64,000 bases of DNA from Bog-756 sp963737625 (GTDB taxonomy: Bacteria; Actinomycetota; Acidimicrobiia; Acidimicrobiales; RAAP-2), in contig CAVTTK010000001.1 of NCBI GenBank assembly GCA_963737625.1, forward strand, positions 248,001 through 312,000. The letters are read 5' to 3'. A program made the position numbers and the translations under genes. A model generated the notes under the pieces. It ran no database searches and had not been told where the DNA came from. It saw only the letters and a program-made list of their open reading frames with translations. Of this stretch, positions 7,790-16,099 are shown in pieces; positions within the stretch are counted from its first letter, which is position 1, and each line of letters begins with the position of its first letter.

Positions 7790-9513
7790 TGGACCTGGTG
7801 ATCCGGGGCGGCACGGTGGTGGACGGGACCGGCGCCCCGGGGCGGCGCGCCGACGTCGGAGTCCGCGACGGTCGGATCGTGGCTGTCGGCGCCATCACCG
7901 AGGGCGCCGACCGGGTCATCGACGCCGAGGGGTGTGTCGTAGCCCCTGGCTTCATCGACATCCACACCCACTATGACGCCCAGCTGTTCTGGGACCCGAC
8001 GGCCAGCCCATCGCCGTTGCACGGGGTCACCACCGTATTCGGCGGAAACTGCGGATTCTCCTTGGCCCCGTCCGGTCCGGAGCACGCCGGCTATCTCTCG
8101 CGGATGCTGGCCCGGGTGGAGGGCATGCCGCTGGCCGCCCTCGAGGCGGGCCTGGACTGGAAGTGGGGGTCGTTCGGCGAGTGGTTGGCCCGTCTCGACG
8201 GAAGGGTCGGGGTGAACGCGGGCTTCCTCGTGGGCCACTCCACCCTTCGGCGCTCGGTGATGGGGGAGGACGCCGTGGGCCACGAAGCCACCGAGGCGCA
8301 GGTGGCCGGGATGGAGGAGGCCCTCCACCTGGCCCTGTCCGAGGGGGCCATGGGCTTCTCCACCTCACGGGCGCCGACCCACAACGACGGTGAGGGCCAG
8401 CCCGTGCCCTCCCGTTCGGCCACCATCGACGAGCTCGAGCGGTTGGCCGCGGCCGTGGCCGACCACCCGGGTACCACCATCGAGATGATCGTGCCCGGCT
8501 GCATCAACGGCTTCAGCGACGACGAGGTCGAGCTGCTGACCCGCATCTCGCTGCTGTCGGGGCGACCGGTCAACTGGAACGTCCTGGCCGTCACGGCCGG
8601 CAACGCCGAGGGCACCTCCCACCAGCTGGAGGCCTCCGATGCGGCGGCCGATGCCGGGGCCCGGGTCGTGGCCCTGACCCTGCCCCACACCATGTCCCTG
8701 CGGCTCTCGTTCGAGCACGGGGCCATCCTCGACGGCCTGCCCGGCTGGCGGGAATTCTTCGCCACCTCCATCGACGAGCGCATCGGTGCCCTGTCCGATC
8801 CCGAGGTGCGCCGGGCCATGGACGAGCGGGCCCAGTCCGACGAGGCCGGGGTGCTCCGGTTCCTGGCCGGGTGGGCCCGCCTGGTCATCGCCGAGACCTT
8901 CGCTCCCGAGCAGCGGGAGCTCGAGGGTCGGACGGTGGGCGACGTGGCGGCGGAGTGGGGTATGGACCCGTGGGATGCGCTGTGCCGGCTCATCGTGGCC
9001 GACCGGCTGCGCACCGGGTTCGCTGTGCCCATTCCCGAGTCGGACGCCGACTGGCGGGCCAGGGCCGACATCTGGCGCGATCCCCGGGCGGTGGTCGGCG
9101 GGTCGGACGCCGGCGCCCATCTCGACACCATGTGCGGGGCCGTCTATTCGACGTCCCTTCTCGGCCACGGGGTGCGGGAACGCCAGCTCATCAGCGTCGA
9201 GGAGGCCGTCCGCCTGCTCACCGACGTGCCGGCCCGGCTCTACGGACTCACCGAGCGCGGTCGTGTGGTCGAGGGATGGTGGGCCGACCTGGTGGTGTTC
9301 GACCCGGGGCGGATCGGGCCAGAGGACCTGCGCACCCGGGACGACCTTCCCGGCGGGGCCAGCCGGCTCTACGCCGAGGCCAGGGGTCTGGAGCATGTCC
9401 TGGTCAACGGGATCGACGTGGTCACCGCCGACCAGCTGACCGGCGCCCTGCCCGGGCGTGTCCTGCGGTCGGGGACCGACACGCAGACGTCGGTGCCGGC
9501 GGCCAGTCGCTGA
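7786..9513 (+). CDS. N-acyl-D-amino-acid deacylase-like amidohydrolase
   Basis: A 575-residue amidohydrolase of the D-aminoacylase type, which removes acyl groups from D-amino acids or hydrolyses related cyclic amides. The N-terminal strand LVIRGGTVVDGTG and DGRIVAVG form the outer beta-sandwich. HTHYDAQLFWDP gives the HxH metal ligands, and GGNCGF supplies the cysteine used as a metal ligand in D-aminoacylase. GGSDAGAHLDT holds the catalytic Asp. The C-terminal GWWADLVVFDP closes the sandwich. It overlaps the aldehyde dehydrogenase by four bases, so the two are translationally coupled. Assignment to family is firm; the substrate is not. Confidence 0.85.
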   Translation: MMDLVIRGGTVVDGTGAPGRRADVGVRDGRIVAVGAITEGADRVIDAEGCVVAPGFIDIHTHYDAQLFWDPTASPSPLHGVTTVFGGNCGFSLAPSGPEHAGYLSRMLARVEGMPLAALEAGLDWKWGSFGEWLARLDGRVGVNAGFLVGHSTLRRSVMGEDAVGHEATEAQVAGMEEALHLALSEGAMGFSTSRAPTHNDGEGQPVPSRSATIDELERLAAAVADHPGTTIEMIVPGCINGFSDDEVELLTRISLLSGRPVNWNVLAVTAGNAEGTSHQLEASDAAADAGARVVALTLPHTMSLRLSFEHGAILDGLPGWREFFATSIDERIGALSDPEVRRAMDERAQSDEAGVLRFLAGWARLVIAETFAPEQRELEGRTVGDVAAEWGMDPWDALCRLIVADRLRTGFAVPIPESDADWRARADIWRDPRAVVGGSDAGAHLDTMCGAVYSTSLLGHGVRERQLISVEEAVRLLTDVPARLYGLTERGRVVEGWWADLVVFDPGRIGPEDLRTRDDLPGGASRLYAEARGLEHVLVNGIDVVTADQLTGALPGRVLRSGTDTQTSVPAASR

Positions 9514-9624
9514 GTTGAGCCGGTCGGGCGAGTCTCGACGGTTAGCAGGCCGCCCGCCGAGCGGTGAGCAACGGGCCCGCCATCAGCAGGCCCCGGAGGG
9601 GTTGGAGAAGAATCTCGGGAAGCC

Positions 9625-9651
9625 TGTCGATTCGGGCACGTTCCGTTCGAC
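9625..9651 (+). promoter_or_regulatory. Candidate ECF42 sigma promoter upstream of the DGPF gene
   Basis: TGTCGA (9625-9630), a 17-bp spacer and CGAC (9648-9651) lie about 50 bp before the DGPF start. As I recall, ECF42 sigma factors in Streptomyces recognise TGTCGA at -35 and CGA(C/T) at -10 and drive the adjoining DGPF genes. The match in both boxes and in spacing, next to an ECF42-type sigma gene, makes this a strong candidate. Confidence 0.6.
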
Positions 9652-9702
9652 GCATTAGATGACGGTGGGGAACGACCCTACCGGGACGACCAAGGAGTCA
9701 CC

Positions 9703-10059
9703 GTGCCGCGATACCTCAGCATGATCCGCATCGACGAGCAGAACGCCCCGGCCGAGGGCCCCAGCCCCGAGCTCCAGGCCCGTATGGGAGCTTTGTTCGA
9801 GGAGATCACCAAGGCCGGGGTCATGCTGGACACGGCCGGGCTCACCCCCACCTCCGAGGGCACGCGCCTCACCTGGTCGGGCGGGAAGGTGAGCACCACC
9901 GACGGACCGTTCACCGAAACCAAGGAGGTGGTGGGGGGCTACGCCATCCTGCAGGCCAAGGACAAAGCCGAGGCCCTGGAATGGACCAAGCGGTTCCTCG
10001 AGTGTCACGAGGAGTTCTGGACGGTGACCGCCGAGCTGCGGGAGATCGCCGAGTCCTGA
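9703..10059 (+). CDS. YCII-related DGPF-domain protein
   Basis: A 118-residue protein of the YCII/DGPF group. MPRYLSMIR forms the first strand, and the name-giving motif appears as TTDGPFTETKEVVGGYAIL at about residues 66-84. The last part is the usual EALEWTKRFL helix followed by ELREI. These ferredoxin-like-fold proteins are regularly encoded next to ECF42 sigma factors; their biochemical role is not known. GTG at 9703 has AAGGAG five bases upstream. A sigma gene begins 46 bp downstream, and a candidate ECF42 promoter precedes this gene. Confidence 0.88.
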   Translation: MPRYLSMIRIDEQNAPAEGPSPELQARMGALFEEITKAGVMLDTAGLTPTSEGTRLTWSGGKVSTTDGPFTETKEVVGGYAILQAKDKAEALEWTKRFLECHEEFWTVTAELREIAES

Positions 10060-10105
10060 GTCGGGCGGTTGCCCCACTCCCTGCGGGCTGGTCTGATGGG
10101 ACGCA

Positions 10106-11389
10106 GTGACAGCATCGGGGGAGCGCGAGGCGATCGAGGCGGTCGTCAGGATCGAGTACCCGAGGATCATCGCCGGCGTGACCCGCATTGTGCAGGATGT
10201 GGGCATCGCCGAGGAGCTGGTCCAGGATGCCGTCGTCGTGGCCCTGGAGGTGTGGCCGGAGTCAGGCGTGCCGAACAACCCGGGCGCCTGGCTCATGGCC
10301 ACCGCCAAGCACCGCGCCATCGATCTGGTGCGCCGCCGGGAGACCTACGCCCGCAAGTTGGCCGAGGTCGGTCGGAACCTGGAGGATGTGGCGCCGCCCG
10401 AGGCGGCGGTCGATGACATCGACGACGACCTCCTCCGGCTCATCTTCACGGCCTGTCATCCGCTGCTTTCGCCGGAAGCCCGGATCGCCCTCACCCTCCG
10501 CCTGCTCGGCGGGCTGACCACCGGGGAGATCGCCCGGGCCTTTCTGGTCACCGAACCGACGATCGCCCAGCGCATCGTCCGGGCCAAGCGGACCCTGGCC
10601 GGCGCCGGGGTCCCCTTCGAGATCCCCCAGAGGTCGGAACGATCGGCCCGCGTGTCGTCGGTGCTCGAGGTCATCTACCTGATCTTCAACGAGGGCTATT
10701 CGGCCACCGCCGGCGAGGACCTGGTCCGCCCGGCCCTGTGCGAGGACGCACTCCGGCTGGTCCGAGTGCTCTCCGGCCTCATGCCCGGCGAGGCGGAGGT
10801 CCACGGTCTCGCCGCCCTTCTCGAACTCCAGGCCTCCCGCATGACCACCCGCACCGGACCCGAGGGTGCGCCGGTCCTTCTCGCCGACCAGGACCGGTCC
10901 CGGTGGAACCGGATGCTCATCCGACGGGGCCTGGAGGCGTTGCTGCTGGCCGGCGACGGCCCGTACTCCGTGCAGGCCGCCATCGCCGCCTGCCACGCCC
11001 AGGCCGTCCGCTACGAGGACACCGACTGGGCGACGATCGCCCTGCTCTACGGACGGCTCATGGTCCTGACCCCGTCGCCCGTGGTGGCGCTCAACCGGGC
11101 TGTCGCCGTCTCGATGGCCGAGGGTCCCGAAGCCGGGCTGGAGTTGGTGGACGCCCTGGCCACCGATCCCGCCCTCGACGGATACCACTGGCTACCGAGC
11201 GTCCGGGGTGACCTGTTGGAGCGCCTCGGGCGCCTGGAGGAGGGGAGTGCGGAGTTCACCCGGGCCGCCTCGCTGACCCGCAACGAGAGGGAGAGGGAGC
11301 TACTGCTGGCCCGGGCCTCGGCGGCACGGCGCGGGGGTCCGGGCGTCACCGGCGATTCGGCAACGGGCGGATGCTCACCCCTCTGTTGA
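10106..11389 (+). CDS. ECF42-type RNA polymerase sigma factor with C-terminal extension
   Basis: A 427-residue ECF sigma factor. Region 2 is at about residues 10-80 (EELVQDAVVVALE and NPGAWLMATAKHRAIDLVRR), and region 4 at about 110-165 (LTLRLLGGLTTGEIARAFLV). The remaining 250 residues are the long helical extension of this group, beginning near VIYLIFNEGYSAT and including the repeat-like PVVALNRAVAVSMAEGP. No anti-sigma gene is present, as usual for ECF42, where the extension is thought to control activity. GTG at 10106 follows TCTGAT by eight bases and may be leaderless. Its 3' end overlaps the convergent gene by 15 bp. Confidence 0.88.
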   Translation: MTASGEREAIEAVVRIEYPRIIAGVTRIVQDVGIAEELVQDAVVVALEVWPESGVPNNPGAWLMATAKHRAIDLVRRRETYARKLAEVGRNLEDVAPPEAAVDDIDDDLLRLIFTACHPLLSPEARIALTLRLLGGLTTGEIARAFLVTEPTIAQRIVRAKRTLAGAGVPFEIPQRSERSARVSSVLEVIYLIFNEGYSATAGEDLVRPALCEDALRLVRVLSGLMPGEAEVHGLAALLELQASRMTTRTGPEGAPVLLADQDRSRWNRMLIRRGLEALLLAGDGPYSVQAAIAACHAQAVRYEDTDWATIALLYGRLMVLTPSPVVALNRAVAVSMAEGPEAGLELVDALATDPALDGYHWLPSVRGDLLERLGRLEEGSAEFTRAASLTRNERERELLLARASAARRGGPGVTGDSATGGCSPLC

Positions 11390-12031
11390 GGTGTCCCACG
11401 CGTCGTGCCGGATCATCGATGGTGGCGGCCGCCCCGGCGGCGATCGACGGGCCGATGCGGCGATGGCCGTCCTCAGGGCCCGTACCGCTTCGTCCGCCTG
11501 CGCTCGCGAGGCCTGGGTGGACCAGGCGCTGATCGGCTTCACCTCCATCGTTCCACCGTGTCGTTTGACCACGACAAGATCGAGCGGTCCGAGGCTTGGC
11601 CCGCTCTGCACGAACGCCGCGGCCAGCTCCACAATCCACCACACAGCGGCGGCGAGGAGGCCACCCCCGAGGAACCCCGCCCCGGACGAACCTGAAGCCG
11701 GCGAGCCCTTCTCGACCAGGTCGGCGTCCTCGAGGTCGGTGAGTGCCACCTCGAATCGGGACAATGCCCATGTCCAGGCCACGCGGGTCTCGCTGATCTT
11801 CATCCGAGCGGTCACGCGGCCCAGCCCGGTCAACAGCAGGATCAGAGCGACCACAGAGAGGGTCAGGCCCAGGGGCAGTGCGTCTCGGGATCCTCGCTCT
11901 GCCGCCAGGCTCACCCCGGCGATCAGTACGGCCACTCCCAACAGGATGTCAACCAGTCCCGCCGCCATGACCGCTCGGGTTCGAAACTCCACCGGGATTC
12001 GGTCGGCGCCATCGTCGGCCGTCAGCACCAT
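11375..12031 (-). CDS. Hypothetical membrane protein
   Basis: I do not recognise this 218-residue protein. Two hydrophobic segments at about residues 22-44 and 52-70 form a hairpin. After a soluble stretch (ARMKISETRVAWTWALSRFEVAL) a third comes at about 117-138 (GFLGGGLLAAAVWWIVELAAA). The middle region with its following DLVVVKRHGG may be a small PH-like or binding domain. The C-terminal 50 residues are Arg/Ala/Pro-rich and probably cytoplasmic. It is a single gene whose end overlaps the sigma factor tail to tail by 15 bp, which raises the chance of mutual transcription interference. Confidence 0.6.
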   Translation of the reverse strand: MVLTADDGADRIPVEFRTRAVMAAGLVDILLGVAVLIAGVSLAAERGSRDALPLGLTLSVVALILLLTGLGRVTARMKISETRVAWTWALSRFEVALTDLEDADLVEKGSPASGSSGAGFLGGGLLAAAVWWIVELAAAFVQSGPSLGPLDLVVVKRHGGTMEVKPISAWSTQASRAQADEAVRALRTAIAASARRSPPGRPPPSMIRHDAWDTSTEG

Positions 12032-12181
12032 GCTCTTTCATCGGCGCGATGCGGGACGCTCTTGATGATCGGGCGGACATGACACCCCAGCCTCAGATGG
12101 GACTCACCCGTCATCGCTCTCCGGTGACACGCTGAGGGCCGAGGGACTCGACGGCTCCCGCCAGGGCCCGCCGGCGTTCCC

Positions 12182-12601
12182 CTACGCCTTCTTGGTCTCC
12201 CAGAAGATCTTGTCGATATCGGCGATCTGGGCCAGCAGGTCGTCGGCCACGGCGACATCGGAGGTCTTCTTGGCTTCGCCCGCCTTCTTGGTGGCCTTCC
12301 AGAACAGGTCGTGCAGCTGGGGGTACTTCTCGAGGTGCTCGGGCTTGAAGTAGTCGGTCCACAGGACCCAGAGGTGGTGCTTGACCGCTTCCGACCGCTC
12401 CTCTTTGATGATGATGGCCCGGGTCTTGAAGGCTTCGTCGTCGGAGTCGTTGTACTTGGACATGGCCCCCTTGACCGATTCGGCCTCGATGCGGGCCTGG
12501 GCCGGGTCGTAGACGCCACAAGGCAGGTCGCAATGGGCGTGGACCGCCTGGGGCGCGGACACTCGGTCGATGGTGGCGAGCAGTTGGTCAACGAGGCGCA
12601 T
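12182..12601 (-). CDS. sodN: Nickel superoxide dismutase
   Basis: Converts superoxide to oxygen and hydrogen peroxide with a nickel centre. After cleavage of a short N-terminal leader the mature protein begins HCDLPCGVYDP: His1, Cys2 and Cys6 form the nickel hook. The rest follows the family throughout, with KHHLWVLWTDYFKPEHLEKYP and the end DKIFWETKKA. The ATG at 12601 stands eight bases after AAGGAG; the ATG at 12607 is too close to it. The leader is 23 residues, somewhat longer than the 14-residue Streptomyces leader as I recall it. The gene is divergent from its processing protease. Confidence 0.95.
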   Translation of the reverse strand: MRLVDQLLATIDRVSAPQAVHAHCDLPCGVYDPAQARIEAESVKGAMSKYNDSDDEAFKTRAIIIKEERSEAVKHHLWVLWTDYFKPEHLEKYPQLHDLFWKATKKAGEAKKTSDVAVADDLLAQIADIDKIFWETKKA

Positions 12602-12727
12602 GCGCATGACTCCTTGTCGGGATCGTGGGGTTCGGCTGGCTGGTGTTCGTCGCGGACTTCGGGACTGGGGCAGACTGGTCCCAGTGCCCTGCCCGCTCAC
12701 CTTACCCAGGTTCTCGGGGTCCCGAAC

Positions 12728-13207
12728 ATGGGTGCCGGTCGCCGCCGACCGGCCCGCCTGATGGGCGCCGTCGACCCGACCGCCGGGCGGTGGGCCCCCC
12801 TGCTGTGGCTGGTGGTCGTGCTGGCTGGGTTGTTGGCCGCGGCCCGGTACCACCCGTTCCGCCGCGTGGAGGTGGTCGGATCCTCGATGGTCCCCGCCCT
12901 GCTGCCCGGGGACCGCCTCGTGGTGCTGCGGGTTCCCTGGCGGTCGCCCTTCCGACCCGGCCCCGGGCAGGTGGTGGCCCTTCGCGACCCTCGACGTCCC
13001 GACCGCATCCTGATCAAGCGGGTACGGTCCGTTGACCTCGGGCTGGGCACCCTCGAGGTGGAGGGCGACTCCCGCCTACTGAGCACCGACAGCCGCTCCT
13101 TTGGCCCCGTCTCGCGGTCCGCCATCGTCGGCACGGCGGTGTACCGCTATGCGCCGTCGGGCAGGAACGGCCCTGTGCCCGGGCCGGGGGAGTACGATCA
13201 GGCGTGA
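12728..13207 (+). CDS. sodX: Nickel-type superoxide dismutase maturation protease
   Basis: A 159-residue signal-peptidase-like serine protease (S26 fold) that is expected to remove the leader of SodN and expose its nickel-binding N-terminus. One membrane anchor lies at about residues 22-38. The catalytic Ser is in VGSSMVPALLPGDRL and the Lys in RILIKRV. EGDSRLLSTDSRSFGPV near the end is the conserved S26 box. It is divergent from sodN, the usual gene pair. The 126 bp between them hold a 6-bp inverted repeat (ACTGGG 12664-12669, CCCAGT 12680-12685) that could be a shared operator; this is weak. The ATG at 12728 is the first clear start; 12761 is an alternative. Confidence 0.85.
   Translation: MGAGRRRPARLMGAVDPTAGRWAPLLWLVVVLAGLLAAARYHPFRRVEVVGSSMVPALLPGDRLVVLRVPWRSPFRPGPGQVVALRDPRRPDRILIKRVRSVDLGLGTLEVEGDSRLLSTDSRSFGPVSRSAIVGTAVYRYAPSGRNGPVPGPGEYDQA
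13193..13198 (+). promoter_or_regulatory. -10 hexamer for the RsiG-like gene, inside sodX
   Basis: TACGAT lies in the last codons of sodX, five bases before GTG 13204 and eight before ATG 13207. It would allow a leaderless transcript of the anti-sigma gene apart from read-through from sodX. Confidence 0.35.
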
Positions 13208-13749
13208 TGACCAGCCACCAGGACGATCTCGACCGCATCCTGACCAGCAATTACCTCGACGGGATGCACGACCGGAGCTTGGCCGACATCCGGGCCATGC
13301 GTACCGAGTGCCAGGAGGCCGAGGTGGTGCTGTCGTATCTCCGACGCCTGATCCAGGGTCGACTGGACATCGTCCACACCTATCTGGAGCACCCCGGCTC
13401 CGACGCCCTGCGGGATCTGGGGTCGCTGGTCAACGACCTGCCCGGGATCCTCTCGTCGGGCCCCGGCCGGTCCAACGCGCCGGCCCATCTTCCCCAGCTG
13501 CTGTCCCCCGACACCGAGGAGGCCGGTCTCACGGCCGAGCTGGACGCCGTGCTCGGGGCCGATGAGATCGGCAATCTGGCCGAGTTGGACATCGACCAAC
13601 TCAACAGCATCGCCGGCCGGCTGGAGTCCATCGAGACCCGCGTATCGGCCGACCGCCGCGCCCTGCACGAGCGGATCGACACCCTCCAGGCCGAGTTGGT
13701 GGACCGACACAAGACGGGACGTGCCTCGGTCGACGGCCTCCTCAAGTGA
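13204..13749 (+). CDS. rsiG: RsiG-like c-di-GMP-responsive anti-sigma factor
   Basis: A 181-residue helical protein. RsiG of Streptomyces holds the sporulation sigma factor WhiG inactive when bound to c-di-GMP. The nucleotide is gripped by the motif E(X)3S(X)2R(X)3Q(X)3D, and this protein has it exactly: Glu40, Ser44, Arg47, Gln51, Asp55. Streptomyces RsiG has two copies of the motif; here I find only one, and the second helix near the C-terminus (ERIDTLQAEL) lacks it. A one-motif form that works as a homodimer is, as I recall, known from Rubrobacter. The C-terminal GRASVDGLL also resembles RsiG. No WhiG gene is in the window. A GGDEF-EAL protein at 47790-50135 could supply or remove the signal. 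The start overlaps the sodX stop. Confidence 0.75.
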   Translation: MMTSHQDDLDRILTSNYLDGMHDRSLADIRAMRTECQEAEVVLSYLRRLIQGRLDIVHTYLEHPGSDALRDLGSLVNDLPGILSSGPGRSNAPAHLPQLLSPDTEEAGLTAELDAVLGADEIGNLAELDIDQLNSIAGRLESIETRVSADRRALHERIDTLQAELVDRHKTGRASVDGLLK

Positions 13750-13779
13750 GGGGCTGCCTCCGTTGAACGGCTGCCCCGC

Positions 13780-14292
13780 GTGAAGGAGCCCGCCCACAGC
13801 GAGGGGGCGCAGCTGGTGAACGAACTGGGTTCGTTCATCCGGGAGCAGCGAAGTTCGGCCCGACTCTCCCTGCGCCGCCTCTCCGAGTTGGCCGGGATCT
13901 CCAATCCCTACCTCAGCCAGATCGAACGGGGGTTGCGTCGACCGTCGGCCGAGATCCTCCAGCAGATAGCCAAAGCGCTCCGCATCTCGGCCGAGACGCT
14001 CTACGTCCAGGCCGGCATCCTGGAGCGTCCCGACGGGGATACCGACCTGTCTCGGCACATCTTCAACGACCACCATCTGACCGAGGAGCAACGCCAGGCC
14101 CTGCTTCGGATCTACCTGTCGTTCCGCCACGAGAACGAGGACGAGGCCGCCACCGACCGGGCCTCGGACCCGGTCGCCTCGGAGTCGACGGGTGACGAGT
14201 CCACCTCGGTCCCGACGGGGGTGCCCAGTCCGGGTGGGGATTCCCAGGTAGCGGCCCCGCTGGGACGCGGGCCCACCTCGGTCGTCGGCTGA
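13780..14292 (+). CDS. XRE-family HTH transcriptional regulator
   Basis: A 170-residue protein with a standard XRE helix-turn-helix at about residues 15-75. The turn is LSELAGISNPYLSQIERG, followed by RPSAEILQQIAKALRIS. A short helical segment around LTEEQRQALLRIYLSF follows, then a Ser/Thr/Pro-rich, low-complexity tail of about 50 residues. No ligand domain is present. GTG at 13780 is the start; it lies 30 bp after the RsiG-like gene and 30 bp before mshA, so it may be co-transcribed with the former. Its target is unknown, with the mshA promoter palindrome immediately downstream as one candidate. Confidence 0.75.
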   Translation: MKEPAHSEGAQLVNELGSFIREQRSSARLSLRRLSELAGISNPYLSQIERGLRRPSAEILQQIAKALRISAETLYVQAGILERPDGDTDLSRHIFNDHHLTEEQRQALLRIYLSFRHENEDEAATDRASDPVASESTGDESTSVPTGVPSPGGDSQVAAPLGRGPTSVVG

Positions 14293-14298
14293 GCGGGG

Positions 14299-14312
14299 CC
14301 TACCGGTAGGCT
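14299..14312 (+). promoter_or_regulatory. mshA promoter with palindrome over the -10
   Basis: A perfect 12-bp palindrome CCTACCGGTAGG (14299-14310) overlaps the hexamer TAGGCT (14307-14312), which ends nine bases before the mshA ATG. The hexamer fits the leaderless pattern seen elsewhere in the window. A regulator bound to the palindrome would block the promoter. Confidence 0.4.
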
Positions 14313-14321
14313 CGCAGGCGC

Positions 14322-15584
14322 ATGAGGCGTCTGGCTGTCCTGTCCCTTCACACCTCACCCCTGGCCCAACCGGGCACCGGGGACGGTGGCGGCATGAACG
14401 TCTACGTCCGCGAGCTCTCCTCGGCCCTGGCCCGGGCCGGTGTGGCCTGCGACGTGTTCACCCGGGCGTGGTCCGACGACCTCCCCACGGCGATCGACAT
14501 TGAGCCGGGGTTCCGGGTCCACCATGTCTCGGCCGGGCCCCCCCGGCCCTTGGCCAAAGAGTCCCTGCCCTCCGTCGTCGAGGAGTTCGCCGATGGCGTC
14601 CTGAAAGCCATGCAGGGGTCCGAGGACCCGGGCACGGAGTGGGATGTCCCCTTCGACGCCGTGCACGCCAACTACTGGTTGAGCGGTGTGGCCGGCCATG
14701 TCATCAAGCACCGACTCAACCTCCCCCTGGTGTCCACCTTCCACACCCTCGACCGGGTCAAGGCCGAAGCCAGCCCCGAGGAGGTCGAAGCCGACTCCCC
14801 CCACCTGCGGGCCGAGGCCGAGGCCACCGTCATCCGATGCTCAGACACCGTGCTGGCCTCCTGTTCGGTGGAGGCCAGCCAGATCTCCGAGCTCTACGGG
14901 GCGGACCCGTCCCGCATCCGGATCGTGGCTCCCGGCGTCGACCATGCCTTCTTCGGCCCCGGCGACCGCAGGCAGGCCCGCCGGGCTCTCGGCCTCGACG
15001 GGGAGGGCCCACTGCTGCTCTTCGTGGGCCGTATCCAACCGCTGAAGGGGGTTGGGGTGGCGGTGCGCACCCTGGACTCACTGGTCACCGACCACCCCGG
15101 GGCCCGGCTGGTCATCGTGGGCGGGCCCAGTGGTCCCCACGGCGAGGCCGAGGTGGCCCGGACCGAGTCGCTGGTCGCCGAGCTGGGGCTGGGGGACCAG
15201 GTGGTATTCGTCCCGCCGCAACCCCACGAGCTGCTCTCCACCTACTACCGGGCCAGTGACGTCTGTCTGGTGCCGAGCCGTTCGGAGTCGTTCGGACTGG
15301 TGGCCCTGGAGGCGGCGGCGTGCGGCACGCCGGTGGTGGCCTCCGACGTCGGCGGCCTTCGCAGTCTCATCGACCACGGACGGACCGGCTTCCTGGTGGA
15401 GGAGCCGACCCCGGAGTCCTTCGCCGCCTGGGTCCGCCAGATCCTGGCCGAGCCCCTGCTGGCCGACCGCCTGGGCACCGGTGCGGTCATGCGGGCCCGT
15501 CGGTACACCTGGGCCAGGGCCGCCCACCTCCTCACCGAGATCTACGCCGATCTCACCGCGGGCCGCCTCGTCGAGTGCTCGTGA
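14322..15584 (+). CDS. mshA: D-inositol-3-phosphate glycosyltransferase (mycothiol synthesis)
   Basis: Catalyses the first step of mycothiol synthesis, joining N-acetylglucosamine from UDP-GlcNAc to inositol-3-phosphate. The 420-residue length fits. The N-terminus SLHTSPLAQPGTGDGGGMNVYVREL is the MshA signature that binds the acceptor and the UDP-sugar. The GT-B C-terminal half shows LFVGRIQPLKG, VFVPPQP and the EX7E segment SESFGLVALEAAACGTPVV. Mycothiol is the main low-molecular-weight thiol of actinobacteria and fits the oxidative-stress genes nearby. The stop overlaps the next start as GTGA, so the YbjN-like gene is coupled to it. Confidence 0.92.
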   Translation: MRRLAVLSLHTSPLAQPGTGDGGGMNVYVRELSSALARAGVACDVFTRAWSDDLPTAIDIEPGFRVHHVSAGPPRPLAKESLPSVVEEFADGVLKAMQGSEDPGTEWDVPFDAVHANYWLSGVAGHVIKHRLNLPLVSTFHTLDRVKAEASPEEVEADSPHLRAEAEATVIRCSDTVLASCSVEASQISELYGADPSRIRIVAPGVDHAFFGPGDRRQARRALGLDGEGPLLLFVGRIQPLKGVGVAVRTLDSLVTDHPGARLVIVGGPSGPHGEAEVARTESLVAELGLGDQVVFVPPQPHELLSTYYRASDVCLVPSRSESFGLVALEAAACGTPVVASDVGGLRSLIDHGRTGFLVEEPTPESFAAWVRQILAEPLLADRLGTGAVMRARRYTWARAAHLLTEIYADLTAGRLVECS

Positions 15585-16099
15585 CCGACCGCTGGAATGG
15601 CATCCTCGGCCCCGACGAGCGGGAGGCGGTCTGTGGGGTGATCGACCGGTGGGGGGAGCGGGAACTGGCTGACGGGGCCGCCCTGGTGGCCGTGGATCGC
15701 CAGGCCGGAGGCGACCCGGTGACCGGCGCCCCCCGGTGGTATCTCCGGCTGCGGGGCGAGGAGAAGGAGTTCGTCACGGTGTGGCTGACGTTGCGCCAGC
15801 GAACCCTCCACCACGAGACCCAGTTCATGCCCGGCCCCGAGACCAACGTCGAGGCCACCTGGGAGTACCTGTTGAAGAAGAACGCCGACCTGCTCGGCAT
15901 GTCCTTCGCCCTGGGACCGGAGGAGGCCGTCTATCTGGTGGGCCGGGTCCCGGTGGAGCGGGTCGACGACGAGGAGCTTGACCGCATCATGGGGGCGTCA
16001 CTGGCCTACACCGACGAGTGCTTCCCGACGGCGATGTCCATCGGATACGAGGGTCGGTACCGCCGCCTCCCGCCGTCGGCCCGTATCGCCTCGGCTTGA
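15581..16099 (+). CDS. YbjN-domain protein
   Basis: A 172-residue protein of the YbjN group, which adopts a type III-secretion-chaperone-like fold. Its role in actinobacteria is unknown. WYLRLRGEEKEFVTVWLTLRQRTLHHETQF forms the central sheet and ATWEYLLKKNADLLGMSFAL with YLVGRVPVERV the second half. A gene of this type directly follows mshA in mycobacteria as well, as I recall, which suggests a conserved functional link to mycothiol or redox stress. The GTG at 15581 overlaps the mshA stop. About 100 bp separate it from proC, which has its own promoter-like hexamer. Confidence 0.7.
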   Translation: MTDRWNGILGPDEREAVCGVIDRWGERELADGAALVAVDRQAGGDPVTGAPRWYLRLRGEEKEFVTVWLTLRQRTLHHETQFMPGPETNVEATWEYLLKKNADLLGMSFALGPEEAVYLVGRVPVERVDDEELDRIMGASLAYTDECFPTAMSIGYEGRYRRLPPSARIASA

